The notes: generated from the sequence alone by a model not told the origin. DNA of 64,000 bases from Pseudomicrostroma phylloplanum (GCA_039545275.1 BCHS01000013.1:496001-560000), one strand, 5' to 3'. Positions 29,301 to 39,683 are shown, counted from the first letter of the stretch. Made by a program: numbers and translations.

Positions 29301-32162
29301 CAAGCCGCCCAACCTTGGAACTGGCTTCAGCAACGATCCTTCCTTCTTGCTGATGTCACTGCCAGAGCCGCTACCAACTTTCCGGTGGCGAATACGGCTA
29401 GGCTTCTGCTGTTCAGCCGAAAGCCCCTTCTCCTCTCTTGACAACTCCTCTCTGGTCCGCCACATTTGCCACATCTCGTTGCTGACATACATGTTCTCGC
29501 CGTAGAGACGATCGGCTTCTTCGATCGAGTAAGGAACCATACGATCTCCTTGAACCGATGCTGAGAAGGGGAAGACGAAAGGCCGTGATTGGTCCGTTTG
29601 GTACTTTTGCTTGTTCGGTCGAGGAGACGGAGGAGGCGAAGGCGCGGGGGTAGCAGGTCCCGGACCTCCTCCCGCTGCTTCGCCCTCTGCTCTTCCCTCT
29701 GCAGCATTGTTGTTCTCGCCGCTGGCAAAAGTGAGCCTGCGTGGCGCTACAGGCTCTAAGGCAGAAGCCAGCTTCTCAATCGGCAGATCGACCGGCGTCC
29801 GTCGAGGTGGAACGTACGTAGGATACTTTACCGCAAGCTCATCTCTGAAGACCTCGAAGTCTTTAGGCGTAGCCTTAGTAGGACGTCGCTTGCGCGGCTT
29901 GCCAAGACTGAGCCGACCAGACGCAGAAGCAGTCTCGTGATTGACAGACGACCCCGGACCTTCAGAGGTAGGCAGGCCAGGTACGGCGCCAGTAGCGCCC
30001 GAAGAAGAGCGCGATCGACGCATACCCGAATCAGAGGGAGGAGCAGGAGGCCATTGGGCATTGGTGTTGGTCGCGGATGCTGGTGGAAGCCCTTCCACTC
30101 TCCGCGCTAGGGCCTTGCATCTCTCAACGTCCTGTTGTCCGCCGAGACAGGTCAGCAACGACTTCCATAGGCATAAAAGCAGCTTCTTGACTGGGAAGCC
30201 CTTGGCGCTTTTCTCTCTCAGTCCAGCTACGACAAGCCACAAGTAGATTGGAAGAGGAGGGTCCAGCGCCATCAAATCGTCTGGCAACCGATCGGCATCG
30301 TTTCCCTCCTCATCCGGTCTCCTTCCCGTCTCGATGAGAATATAAAGCTGGGCAAAGCAGAGGGTAAGCTCCAAATTGACTTCATCTAGGTACTCTGCCT
30401 TCGACTGCGGGGTCAAGAGCGGGACGGGCCCGTTTGCGCTGGGGTTGGCCCCACCATTGCTGCTGGATTGGCTACCTTGCACATGATCGGGTAGCGAAGT
30501 AAGGAAGTCGTGCTTCCACAGGGTGCGCTTGAGAGCCTCGTAGACCTTTGTAATGGCCCCTTCCTCCCTTCCGATCTTGGCGTTGAGTTGGATCCAATGC
30601 TCTTGGTGCTCAGCCCCATCAGTATCGGCAAAAGAGCCTTGAAGGAGGTATAAGAAGGCTCTGGACGCGGTAAGGCGCAGGTCGGGATCCGGGCTGGTCA
30701 ACTCATCCAGCAGCTTTCTGACATACTTCTGACGCAGAGAGGAAGGGAGAGGTGTCCACGCAGTTGAACCCTCAGCTGGCATTGGGCTGCCACCTCCTGA
30801 TCGTCCTTCCGTGTTTTCTCCCTTCTGCTTCGAGGTCCTTTGCTCTTCCAAGAACCACTGTTCCCAGCTCTGCCTGTTCTCGAGGATCTGTGGTGTTTCT
30901 ACGTAAGACCAGAACTCCTCAATCTCCTTGGAGAGGGTATCAGAGTCGGCGTGTGCGGGGAAAGCGTATTGAGGAGACCTCTGCCGTCCAGCTGCTGCTG
31001 TCGCTGCCGCCGATGTTGCTGCTGCATTACGGATCTGCTCTGCGAGCCTGTTCGACTCTTGAACGCTCGGCACTTGTGGTGACGACGTACCAGCCTGAGG
31101 TCCACCCCATCGCCGGAACGTCGAACGAGGTGGTTCGGCAGCTGCTTGCTCGGCATTGCGAGGCTCGGCTGGCTGCTGAGGCCTGAGACCGAACTTCTGG
31201 AACACCGATCGAATCTGATCAGTAGCCGTAGAAGTTGCTGAGGGGGGAGTCGGAGGAGGCGATAAGGCAGTAGCTCTTTGTTGCGCCTGCTGCTGGGACG
31301 TAAGGATGCCCTGGGTCACTTGCTCGGGGCCACTGCCTTGCACAGGCGGCGGCGGCATCTCAGTCGCGGTATGTAGAGGTGTGGCTTGAGCGAACGACGA
31401 TGAAGATTCTGCCATTCCTGAGTATGACAGAGGATCGGTGCTTCCTGCTGCAGACCCAGAGACTAGGGAAGAGGGTTGCGAAGATGCTAGCGGCAAGTCA
31501 CCTGCATGGTCTTCGGTAGCTTCTGCTCCGAGATCGGCAAACAGTGAGGATTGAGGCACTGAAGAGTCGGCGGCCGGCTCGTCCATCTGTAGATCGTCGA
31601 TGCCTGAGCTGACGTCGGTATCACCGAAAGGTGGACCAGCCACGGACGAGAAGAAGGGGGCGCCATTGTCGCCTTGAGCCTCTTCGCCCACGTCTGCAAA
31701 GGGATCTACTGCATCGACCGCTTCTTCTGTCGCACCTCGAGAGTCCAGAGTGTTGGCCTCTCCAGACTCCCAGCCTTGCCCGTTCTGTGTCTCGGTTCCC
31801 AAACCAGATTCTGGCCGCGCCTGCTGTTCTGATGAATGCTCGTCAGGAGCCAGCTCTGGCAATGCGATGGACGCAGGCGAAGGAGCAGCTGGCGGCTCGT
31901 CCGTGAGATCTTCAACTCCATTCTCAGTGCTTGCTGAGGGCGCTGAAACGCTGACAGCGTCCGATGCGTCTCTCGACGTGGCAGCAGCGTGGGTATCCTG
32001 GCCTTGTTCCGCTGGCTCCGTGTCTGTCGTCGCAGGTGTCTCGGTCCCTCTGTGTTCTGCACCGGACAGGTCGATCTGGAAGAACCGATCGGTGACTCTC
32101 TGCACGTTGACATCGCCATGAGCATCTTCCTTTGATGTGCTGTCCTCGGTGGGATCAGTCAT
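26343..32162 (-). CDS. FAR11: STRIPAK complex scaffold, Far11/STRIP family
   Basis: Far11/STRIP proteins scaffold the PP2A-striatin STRIPAK complex, which controls mating, hyphal fusion, septation and TORC2 signals. This is one exon of 1,939 residues from ATG 32162; the upstream in-frame codon is only GTG. The first 400 residues are acidic and Ser/Gln-rich. The N1221-type core follows (EIEEFWSYVETPQIL, KYVRKLLDELTSPDPDLRL, ALKRTLWKHDF), then VFRDELAVKYPTYVPP. A conserved C-terminal block (HEYCFRNFFSIINFTRILQK, KSSAILKRSLKV, ALRSLVKYYISSRFG) lies around residues 1290-1430. After that come a poly-Gln tract and 400 residues of Gly/Ser-rich tail with an acidic end. Animal STRIPs are about 840 residues, so over half of this protein is disordered extension. 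Confidence 0.88.
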   Translation of the reverse strand: MTDPTEDSTSKEDAHGDVNVQRVTDRFFQIDLSGAEHRGTETPATTDTEPAEQGQDTHAAATSRDASDAVSVSAPSASTENGVEDLTDEPPAAPSPASIALPELAPDEHSSEQQARPESGLGTETQNGQGWESGEANTLDSRGATEEAVDAVDPFADVGEEAQGDNGAPFFSSVAGPPFGDTDVSSGIDDLQMDEPAADSSVPQSSLFADLGAEATEDHAGDLPLASSQPSSLVSGSAAGSTDPLSYSGMAESSSSFAQATPLHTATEMPPPPVQGSGPEQVTQGILTSQQQAQQRATALSPPPTPPSATSTATDQIRSVFQKFGLRPQQPAEPRNAEQAAAEPPRSTFRRWGGPQAGTSSPQVPSVQESNRLAEQIRNAAATSAAATAAAGRQRSPQYAFPAHADSDTLSKEIEEFWSYVETPQILENRQSWEQWFLEEQRTSKQKGENTEGRSGGGSPMPAEGSTAWTPLPSSLRQKYVRKLLDELTSPDPDLRLTASRAFLYLLQGSFADTDGAEHQEHWIQLNAKIGREEGAITKVYEALKRTLWKHDFLTSLPDHVQGSQSSSNGGANPSANGPVPLLTPQSKAEYLDEVNLELTLCFAQLYILIETGRRPDEEGNDADRLPDDLMALDPPLPIYLWLVVAGLREKSAKGFPVKKLLLCLWKSLLTCLGGQQDVERCKALARRVEGLPPASATNTNAQWPPAPPSDSGMRRSRSSSGATGAVPGLPTSEGPGSSVNHETASASGRLSLGKPRKRRPTKATPKDFEVFRDELAVKYPTYVPPRRTPVDLPIEKLASALEPVAPRRLTFASGENNNAAEGRAEGEAAGGGPGPATPAPSPPPSPRPNKQKYQTDQSRPFVFPFSASVQGDRMVPYSIEEADRLYGENMYVSNEMWQMWRTREELSREEKGLSAEQQKPSRIRHRKVGSGSGSDISKKEGSLLKPVPRLGGLGKASLLSSSSTSQYASSSDGISTRSGSHDGRNWAGLHALSLSRLDGPQGNTGTDTPSRLTSGTPPAFTPGGGSPRFTATAMSEAGSSEGGVGVNASAPVDPENSFLTRGEPTYERLVEVEAEIQATLAKAEGDHLLAVLDNERYLKTVSLLQQQVADVRRLQRVDLLYKAVLSNLQSAVVVLLKLLLATVTAPSGPTAEGNIDMPPPPPTVEDVDILRHREITTKAVSAILLLSLKWFKASHAMKFHHLSQFLVDSNAMLLILKMFGLQEVANSIRAVNEAADYNFFAFCETEGLKDAGDVDIGSGLGLPAVKPAVGSSNGMGNAPADVSMSMGPDISMTQPMVDDAGLIHEYCFRNFFSIINFTRILQKVTKRKVHRILLLVQYKSSAILKRSLKVPHPTLQLYVLKVIKSQVPFCGRKWRQSNMKVITGIYLNCRPELRDEWLSSDKDGEIYESLIQEQALRSLVKYYISSRFGIDADQSQQQQQQQQQQQQQQQQGAGKQQGPRKNAQNGWDNTPAEQALSEGPFGGEQEGNANGDGVDANGAPQQPQRWGFFEANLFLQPLKRGGRNAGGAAGPGAAAYIPDDIVEGYLGDYEEILNDVFGSVTSDEHFYRSGSGMSIDDGRRGQDVNMGSAVSPAIISSSSLSAPPSPTTTSGGGAGAGGGLTSQGARQAWDALGEILGQNNDGASSISDSESVASIGELDFSHSNNASGAAGNGSGAAGSGSLGLPASSSNADGGSSLGLPEEEGKSNWEHLSPREMRFLSSTVAAEKQHRDRSRSPSPSPLPSRAGSGNSIVGSLGSPTNALGTGRITRPSASPGNSPRNSYSSNHGFGSPTSSSSSSAIGGAGSPIGSGSSAGGLGSLHREIRPMPLPRRSSSSAHTQSHLSSSSSSGGSPALLQRAYSDSQPLRPVLDFEAMDLEAARRNARLARGGAVDDEDDDDEDEDVEEEGEDDDEEMVGPLGPRSPNKVGGIDEVEHVFGQ
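27807..27855 (-). repeat. Poly-glutamine-coding CAG/CAA tract in FAR11
   Basis: A run of about 17 glutamine codons (CAG mixed with CAA) follows the conserved C-terminal block of Far11. The codon mixture suggests a tolerated coding tract, not a pure slippage microsatellite. Confidence 0.85.
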
Positions 32163-33677
32163 GACGGGCAGCCCCACTCAGGCAAGATGAGATGACGAGT
32201 GGCCGATGGAGCTGCAGCTGGACAGATGGAAGGAACAGCGAGGGAAGAAGCTGTCCAGAAGGTGAGCAAGCTAGGACGAAATCAATATGTGGACACAACC
32301 ATCTCTGGTGAGTTCTGAGACGGATCTGCTGAGGGGTATGAGGTGGTGATGAGATGTGGTGATGATGCTGGAGGTGTTGGACTCTCGTCTTTCCTTTGCA
32401 ACAGCGCCGCCGCCGCCCCGGAATGCGTGCGAGGGAAGATCCGATGCACTGGCTTTCCCCGCCTCGCCCCCCGCGCAGTGCACCAATACCACCAGACGCT
32501 CCCTCTTAGGCTTACTATCTGGCACAGAACAAGTCAATGGGCAGCTCAACGCTGGCAGTATGCAACGTTCTACAGGTCTGTTGGCTGCTCGATGAGAAAG
32601 TATGCGAAAACGTGTACCTGTCTTGACTGGTGCACATTTGTGAACCAAAGGTAGTAGGGCACAGCGCACGCGACACGGCAGCCATTCACTTCCGATACTG
32701 ACAGTCAGACGAGCAGTTACCAGAGCGGCCCTGCCACAATCTCATGTACATTTCTATGTATGGCCGTCTGTCGCTGCCCTCCCCCATTTGGATCCTGGTC
32801 TATAGCATCTGCGCCTCCTAGATCCAGGAGGCTCGTGGGCATCTGGCATTCTGTCTCCACATGACGCCAGACCTCGGGTTGGCAGGGTCGTGAGAGGGAG
32901 CTGTGCAAAGTGTCTTCTGTGCCCTCGAAGGCTGTGAAGCTGGGCAAGATCACTGGCAATAGCGGAGCAAGCAGCTCCTGCTGTATCTATTTTAGTGCTC
33001 TAGTCGACGCGGAGAAGCTCAACCATAGCGTCACCTGCCCTTCATTTCCCCAAGATCCCCCAAATCGACTTTGGGCTGCATACAAGACGCGGGACGAACA
33101 ACACCAGCTGGAGTCAGTCTTCTTCGGAAGGAAAGGTCTCATGACAATTAAACTGTCTGAGCCGATTGTGTGGTACCTGTGTCTGGGCCTACTCAGGGGC
33201 TAAGGGTCCGTGTCAGGCGCTTTCGATGGAGTGACACACGCTGCCCCGCCGGCGTTGGGCGCAGAGCACTGCTTCTAAGCTTATGGGCCCTTTGGATGGA
33301 TGAATGAATGGATGGGCGCCTAGCTGTGTCCTCAATACTGTGGGGTTTGCCTACGGCCGTCTGTGTACCCTTGGTTGGATTGGCGGTTGCGTGCTGCCCA
33401 TCGGCCCTGGGTCTTGGGTGCCTGCGTGGGTTGATCTGATCGCGGTCGGGCCTTTGCGGGATGACGTAGTCGCCGACGTAGGAGGCGCCACGTCCGATCG
33501 CCCCGCCCCGGCCCGCCTGTGTCATGACACGGAAGCCTGCGCCTGCGTCTGCGTGCCTGGCTGGCTGGCTGGCTGGGCTGCCTCTCTGGTCTCTCCTTTG
33601 TCTTCCCGCCTTGGGCTTTGCTTGCTTTGCTCCTCCTGGCCGAGCGGCCACTGCCCGTGCTGTCTGATGTATGTCCA

Positions 33678-33712
33678 CCGGTGCAGACATCGTCATCGAG
33701 CGGCTGCACCGG
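33678..33712. repeat. Perfect 9-bp inverted repeat
   Basis: CCGGTGCAG (33678-33686) and CTGCACCGG (33704-33712) are exact reverse complements separated by 17 bases. They sit about 70 bp upstream of the CT-rich putative kinase core promoter. This could be a binding site for a dimeric regulator or a chance palindrome. Confidence 0.6.
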
Positions 33713-33760
33713 CAAAGAGCCCGGACGCCTTAATTCCATCGCAGCACCATCCGACACGCC

Positions 33761-33778
33761 TGACTGACTGACTGACTG
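33761..33778. repeat. (TGAC)n microsatellite
   Basis: Four and a half tandem TGAC units lie just upstream of the CT-rich promoter-like tract of the kinase gene. Confidence 0.85.
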
Positions 33779-34309
33779 CTCCCCCTCCCCTCCATTCCCC
33801 CTCCTGTTCCCCCTCGTTCGCCCCGCTCGCATCGCGTTATCATCGTCATCCTCGCTTTCTCCATCCCTCCACTGAACCGCTGTACATTCTCACGCATTAC
33901 CGGACAGCACGGCAACTTCCTTTAGCACTTGGCTCTCGTTGATATCCGCTCTCCATCTACCAATAACGATCCTGTTCTCAAATCAGGAATCTGAGAGCCC
34001 TATCCTCATCTTATTGCATTACGACGGTGTCCAGCAACGCTCTGGCCCTTTGCAGATCTCACAAGCTTCGAGCATAGCTAGCAGACTCGGCACTTCTGCT
34101 TCACGCTAATCTTCTTTGCAAGTACTCTGGCTACCCCATTGTGCTGCAAACTCTAGACCAACCACGACAGTACCCGCCTGTCTCTACTTGATCAACATAG
34201 CTAGCTACAGCGTATTACCCCGTACGCTAGCTGCCTTCTTTCAAGTAATCGTATTCGCACAGAGCTTCTGGACACTTGGTATCCAGAGCCGTCCCAGTGT
34301 GTTGCCCTC

Positions 34310-37199
34310 ATGCCAGTGATCGAAAATTTCAAGGCCTTCATTCGTCAGGGCCGCGCTGCAAAGGACAATCAATACGAGGGTGGACAACCACAGCAGCAGC
34401 AAGGGCATACCTCCCGCGGGTCGACGTCGTCCCAGGGAGCAGCAGCCGCCGCTTCCACTTCCCAGCACCATTCTCAGCACCACGGCCACTCTTCCTCCAC
34501 TCAGCACAGAAACAACATGAGCCACCCAGCGGAAACAACGGGCAGACAGCCTCACGCTCCCATCGGCTCCGCAACCAACACGGCTAATGAAGTGTATCAC
34601 CACGCCGTCAACGACAAGTCGGCTTCGGTCGCAGCAATCTCCCAGGCCATGGCCTCTGGACAGACGACTGCTGGCGGCCACAGGGGTGGCAACCAGGCCG
34701 CTTCAGCAGCGGCAGCGGCAGCAAGCAGCGCTCGTCAGACGGACGCTCAACAATACCAGAAGGAGGCAGAGAGGATCGTGGAGGAAGAGCGGTTGGCATC
34801 AGAGAAGCTACCTGTCTATGCCGGCCTAGAAGACCGCTTCACACTGATCTGCAAAATGGGAGAGTGAGTATTGCAACAGCTGGTCTCAGCCTCCATTCAA
34901 CTGCTCCTCCAAGGGACTAGTATCTAACATGCTGCGCTCTTCCCTTTTCCCAACAGCGGCGCTTTCTCGAATGTCTACAAGGCAAGAGACAAGAAGACCG
35001 GCCAAAAAGTGGCCATCAAAGTCGTGCGCAAGTACGAGCTCAACACTTCACAGGTGAGTAGAAGCCGATGTGTGATTCGAGTGGGCACAACGTGCAGGAG
35101 GTGGGGCCAGACGAGGGCGGGCAAGGCACCCTACCGGCAGCAGCCACAAGCCGGCGACCTCGAACATCGAACCTTGACAGTTCGACGGTCGTCAGGCCGT
35201 GCGTCCCTGACCTTATATTAGGGGCGTGCTCATATCTATCGGTAGATGCACCTCTCCCCTCCTGGGTCCCTCCGTTGCCTTTAGTGTCAACCTCCTGCCC
35301 CCACCTCGAAATTCGCTCTTTGCAAGGACGCAGGCTGACAGCCGTGTCACTCTGCCGTATTTTCCCACCTTTCAACCACCCGTTGTCGTCCCTGCGATCT
35401 ACCCTCCTTTCGACTTCCTGTCTTGCCTTCGCTGCTCCCTTTGGCCAACCTCGACACGATGATATCAGGATGCCCGCCTGGACCCTCAATGGAGGAAGAA
35501 GAACAGGGTCACAGAGGTTCGTATCATCGTCTCGAGTTTGGCCAACGGGGACGCTGAGGGAAGCAAGAGCAAGGGCTTCCTATGCAACGTCCCCAACGCG
35601 ATCTTTCGAAACCTCTTTCTGACGCAATGCGGTTCCTTCCTTCTCCTTCATCTCCATCTCTTCTCCTTTCCAACTCTTCGCTTTGCCTCCCTTTACCTCA
35701 CTCCTTCTGCCTCGCCATTTCCCCCGTCGCTTTGATCTTCTTCTATTCCTCGTTCCTAATCACCCTCACAGAGAGCAAACATTCTCAAGGAAGTACAAAT
35801 TATGCGCAACTTCAAGCACCCGGGCATTGTGGAGCTTCTGGAGTTCTCGGAGTCTCGGGATCACTACTACCTCATTCTGGAACTGCTAGAGGGTGGCGAG
35901 CTGTTCCACCAAATCGTCAAGTTGACATACTTCTCCGAGGCCCTTGCTCGTCACGTCATTTTGCAAGTCGCCAACGGTATCCGCTATCTGCATGAGGAGC
36001 GCGGAGTGATCCACAGAGACATCAAGCCCGAAAATCTTCTGTTCGAGTCGATTAAGATCATCCCGTCCAAGGTCGACAAGGCGCGTCCTTACGACGAGGA
36101 GAAGGAAGACGAGGGGGAGTTCATGCCCGGCATTGGCGGTGGTGGAATCGGAGTCGTCAAGATTGCCGACTTTGGTCTGAGCAAAGTCGTCTGGGAGGAG
36201 TCGACGATGACGCCGTGCGGTACCGTGGGCTACACAGCACCAGAAATCGTCAAGGACGAGCGCTACTCAAAGTCCGTCGACATGTGGGCTCTTGGTTGTG
36301 TCCTCTACACTCTCCTCTGTGGTTTCCCGCCCTTCTACGACGAGTCGATCTCTGTCCTGACAGAGAAGGTGGCCAAGGGCTACTACACCTTCCTGAGCCC
36401 CTGGTGGGACGACATCTCCGGCTCGGCAAAGGATCTGATCACCCATCTGCTCTGCGTCGACTCCAACCGCCGCTACACCATCGACGAATTTCTGGCACAC
36501 CCCTGGTGCAACGTCAAGGACCCCGTGCCAAACCTCGACTCGGCAGACATTGCTCTTGCGCACACCTCAGAGATGCCTCTGGACTCACCGCTGCTGCAAT
36601 CGATGAAGAAGTCGGCCAACCCGCGCTCGCTGATGTCGCCTGGAATCAACCAGCTCAAAGAGGCATTCGATGTCACGTACGCTGTGCATCGTCAAGAGGA
36701 GGAGGGACGGAGGAAGGGCAATGCCAACCTGCACGGCCTCAACGAGGAGGACGAGGAAGACGAGGAGGACTACGAGCAGGAAGCTCCTCAGCCCGCGGCT
36801 GGTGCAGCACCTTCGACGAACAGGGTGGGCGATGCACTGAAGTATCGCCAGGAGCAGCAGCAGCGCACGCAGCAGCAAGCTGCCAATGCTCGCTCCTCGC
36901 GCTCCACTCAGCAGCCAGGAGCCGATCAGCAGTATCAGGGTCGTGGAGGCGCAGATCGCAAGCTCGCCGAAGCAGCCCTGTACGACGGTCGTGCAGGCAC
37001 GCGCGACCGCGGTTCTGCAGCCGGCGGCTCGGGCGGCAGGAGGAAGAACTTCGAACTCAACATGGGCAATGCTACCCTTCTGGGCAGGAGGAACAAGGGC
37101 CCGCAGCCACCCAATGGAGGATTCAACCTCAGCGGACTCAACCTCGGTGGGCCAGAGGGCGGACATGCCGTGCCGGGATCACCGATGCGGGTGGACTAA
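34310..37199 (+). CDS. Srk1/Rck2-type serine/threonine protein kinase (CaMK group)
   Basis: Srk1/Rck2 kinases act downstream of the Hog1/Sty1 stress MAPK and control translation and cell-cycle entry. Exons are 34310-34863, 34957-35053, a 48-bp exon 35469-35516, and 35772-37199, giving 708 residues. A Gln/His/Ser-rich 180-residue N-terminus precedes the kinase domain. Visible features are the Gly loop GDGAFSNVYKA, Lys206 in VAIK, catalytic HRDIKPEN (Asp316), DFG (Asp366) and GTVGYTAPEIV. A Lys/Glu/Gly-rich insertion of about 40 residues between the catalytic loop and DFG is characteristic of this subfamily. After the kinase come a PLLQSMKK-type tail, an acidic run and a Gln/Ala/Gly-rich end. 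The two introns around the small exon are unusually long (415 and 255 bp). Confidence 0.88.
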
Positions 37200-37823
37200 G
37201 CAGGACTGCGACTGCGAGGACGCTATTCGAAGCTCCTTGCTGCTCTGCACCTTCTGCCGCCTTCTTTCCCCTTTGCCTTTATGTCCTCTATACTTTCTTC
37301 TGTTGTGCCCTACTATTGCTCGCGCTACCTCTTCTCCTCTATTCTCCTCTCTTCCAATGTGTCGTCCCTCTCTAACGTGCTTCTCGCGCTCCCCTTCCCA
37401 TTCCCTTCCAATCACACGGAGCTCACAAATGCACTTAGTACTTACACACATCCACACCAATACTCAAATACAAATGTACCACCCAGACTACTTGAGATTT
37501 TTTCAATTGCATCGACCAATTTGGACATTGGAATTGCTGAGGGCTCTCATGGGGGCGGTGTGAGATACTGTTCCAGGCTTCGAATGCAAGGTGCACGCAC
37601 GCAATGCGTCAGGCGGGCACGATCAGCGAGCCGGTCCCGCAGGAGCAGCCGGACCGATCGATGGAGGAACATGAAAGCGGAAGCGTTGCATTGACATCTT
37701 GGAAGTGAGAGAAGTACTCAGGAGCCCTAGACGTCCGTCGAGCAAGCAGGGGGAACTGTACTTTCGTAATCGTCAAGTCTTGATCATCCATTCCTTGTCA
37801 CTAGCCTCGGCGTTTTCGCGACT
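37200..37823. other. Convergent 3' spacer, kinase / Nnf1-like gene
   Basis: This 624-bp spacer has a CT-rich stretch at about 37250-37380 after the kinase stop, probably its 3' untranslated region. I see no gene. Confidence 0.5.
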
Positions 37824-39369
37824 CTACACCCTCGGACCCAGCTCGCTAGCCAGTCCATCCAATGTGTTTCTCATCCTCTTCTCCATTGCAGCATCAGGCT
37901 GCAGATCCTTGACCGCCCCCTCCATCGCATCGAGCAAAGCCTTGGCCTCGGCCTGTCTCCTCTCCGCTTCATCCACATTCCCCACCAACTTGGCATGCAC
38001 CAGCGCATTCCCCGCCTCTAGTTCCGCCAACTGCTCCTCCAGGGCAGCCACGCGCTCTCGTCTGCCTTGGAGAGCTTTAGCGTTGAGAGCGGTAGAGATG
38101 TCCAGGTCGGGACGGAAGACGTCCTTCATCTCCTCGTGGTCGAGCGGGAGACCTCGGTCCGCGCGTCGGTCTGCTTCGAGACAGAGCTGCTCCAGGAGGG
38201 GGAGACGCTCGTGCAGGTCGTAGGACTCGGTGAGGGAGTGATGTCCGGACTGTTGCAGTGAGTGCAGTGGAGACGAGAGGGAGCGGGAGCGGGAGCGAGA
38301 GGGTTGGTCAGATACGTGGATCTTAAGAGCGCGGCCTCTTCGCGCTGCAGGCCTGCCCACTCACCTTGATCAGCTCCTTGACATCCTCCACGAACTTCAC
38401 CCTCACCGGCTCAATCTCCTTTGCACTCAACGTGGGGAAAGCCTGGAGGAAATGGTCCAGATCGGACTTCCCGTCGAGCAGTCCAAGGAACCGCTCCAGT
38501 CCACGCTGCAGTCTTGCGAGCCTGCTCTCGTCTAGGGGCGCTGCAGTGGAGAGGTCTGAGGCGAGGGCTGCCGCTGCGCCGGTGGAGGTGGAAGAGGAAA
38601 GGGCGGCTCCCTCGACTTCGAGAGATTCGTCCTCGCCGAGATTGACATTGTCAACTTCGTCAGATGCAGCAGGAGCACTCAAAGCGTCTATTGGTGGCTC
38701 GGCAGCGGGTGGAGCGGCTAGACTGCCTCTTGACTTTCTCCCCGTCGTCGCGATGCTCTTCCTTGGCGAGCCAGCCGTAGTAGCACTTCCACCGCCTTGC
38801 GAGCCTCGACTCTGTCTTACCCCAGCAGCAGCGCTGACTCTAGGTCTCTTGGTCTGTCGCTCCTGCTCGGCATCCGCATTCGCATCTGCGAGCAATGCCT
38901 GCTCCACGCGCTCCTCATCCTCTTCTGCTATCCCCGCTCCCACTCCCAGCGTACCAATCGCGTCTTCCTCCTCTCCTTCCTCTCCTGCAGAAGTAGCTTG
39001 TCCTCCTCCCGCACCCGCACTCCTCTCACTACTCTCCAAGCCTAACAAGCTCCTCCTCCCACTTCCCGATACGCGTGGTGAGCGCTCCACCTGAAAGCGC
39101 AAGGGCGAGCTGCTCAGCGGCGCGAGCTTCAGCGGGGAGCTAATCGCGGGGAGGTACGACGAGGCGCGGGGCGTTGTGACGAGAGAAGGAGCGCCAGTGC
39201 TTCCAGTTGTGACAGACTTTGGAGTAGTGGTGGAGGCTCTGTCGCTTTTGGAGGGCGTTGAAGGGCCCGCTGCTGCTGAGGAGGAGGCTACTGCTGATGC
39301 CGATGCTGATGCGGATGGGCCCGGAGCGGCGCTGGATGTCGATGGGCGTGCTTTGCGTGGAGAGGACAT
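37824..39369 (-). CDS. NNF1: Nnf1-like kinetochore protein (Mis12/MIND complex)
   Basis: Nnf1 pairs with Mis12 in the MIND complex that links centromeric chromatin to Ndc80. Exons 39369-38365 and 38249-37824 with a 115-bp intron give 476 residues. The Nnf1-like part starts near residue 280: RLARLQRGLERFLGLL, FLQAFPTLSAKEIEPVR, and the join ELIK-SGHHSLTESYDL followed by LLEQLCLEAD. A heptad-rich coiled coil (RRERVAALEEQLAELEAG) runs to the end. The first 280 residues are Ser/Ala/Pro-rich and contain SP/TP sites, as expected for a cell-cycle-phosphorylated protein. Fungal Nnf1 proteins are usually 200-260 residues. The family call rests on motif memory, so an unrelated coiled-coil protein remains possible. 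Confidence 0.55.
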
Positions 39370-39606
39370 GTCGATCGGCCTGGCTCTTCAAGGGAGGCGT
39401 GGGTATTTGACTAGCAGAACGACTGCTCGAGATCTTTCGACTGGTAACGAAGAGTCGTGGATGGTAGTAGCAGATTCGATGGTGGACCAGTGGTGGAAAG
39501 CGTAGCGTAGCGTGCCGTGCCTCGCCCCACCTGCCGGAATAACACCACACGCGTCGGAACCAGCCAAGCGTGCGTGCAGTGCGTGCGTGCGTGCAGGGCA
39601 GGGCAG

Positions 39607-39648
39607 CCAGGGCAGGCAAGCCAGGGCAGGCAAGCCAGGGCAGGCAAG
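39607..39648. repeat. Three tandem 14-bp units CCAGGGCAGGCAAG
   Basis: Exact copies occur at 39607-39620, 39621-39634 and 39635-39648, embedded in wider GCAGG-rich sequence upstream of the Nnf1-like gene. Confidence 0.9.
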
Positions 39649-39683
39649 CGCGCCTCCGCCTCCGTCTCGGTCTCCCGGCTAGC

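Larger units (their letters stand above)
32163..34309. promoter_or_regulatory. Long divergent regulatory region, FAR11 / Srk1-type kinase
   Basis: This is the largest gene-free stretch (2,147 bp). On the kinase side a CT-rich run at 33780-33860 looks like the core promoter. It is followed by a leader of about 450 bases with no ATG until the start at 34310. A (TGAC)n microsatellite lies at 33761-33778, GGCT repeats near 33560-33582 and a 9-bp inverted repeat at 33678-33712. ORFs of up to 167 codons in this stretch have no domain-like features. Confidence 0.6.

Noticed and set aside
33193..33771. Open frames of 155-167 codons on both strands in the FAR11-kinase spacer
   Set aside because: Low-complexity readings of GGCT and TGAC repeats with no splice-supported extension; the stretch looks regulatory.
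36215..37375. 386-codon open frame on the plus strand overlapping the kinase gene in another frame
   Set aside because: It is a shadow of the GC-rich kinase exon; the translation is Arg/Ala/Ser-rich with no domain, while the kinase frame shows every catalytic motif.
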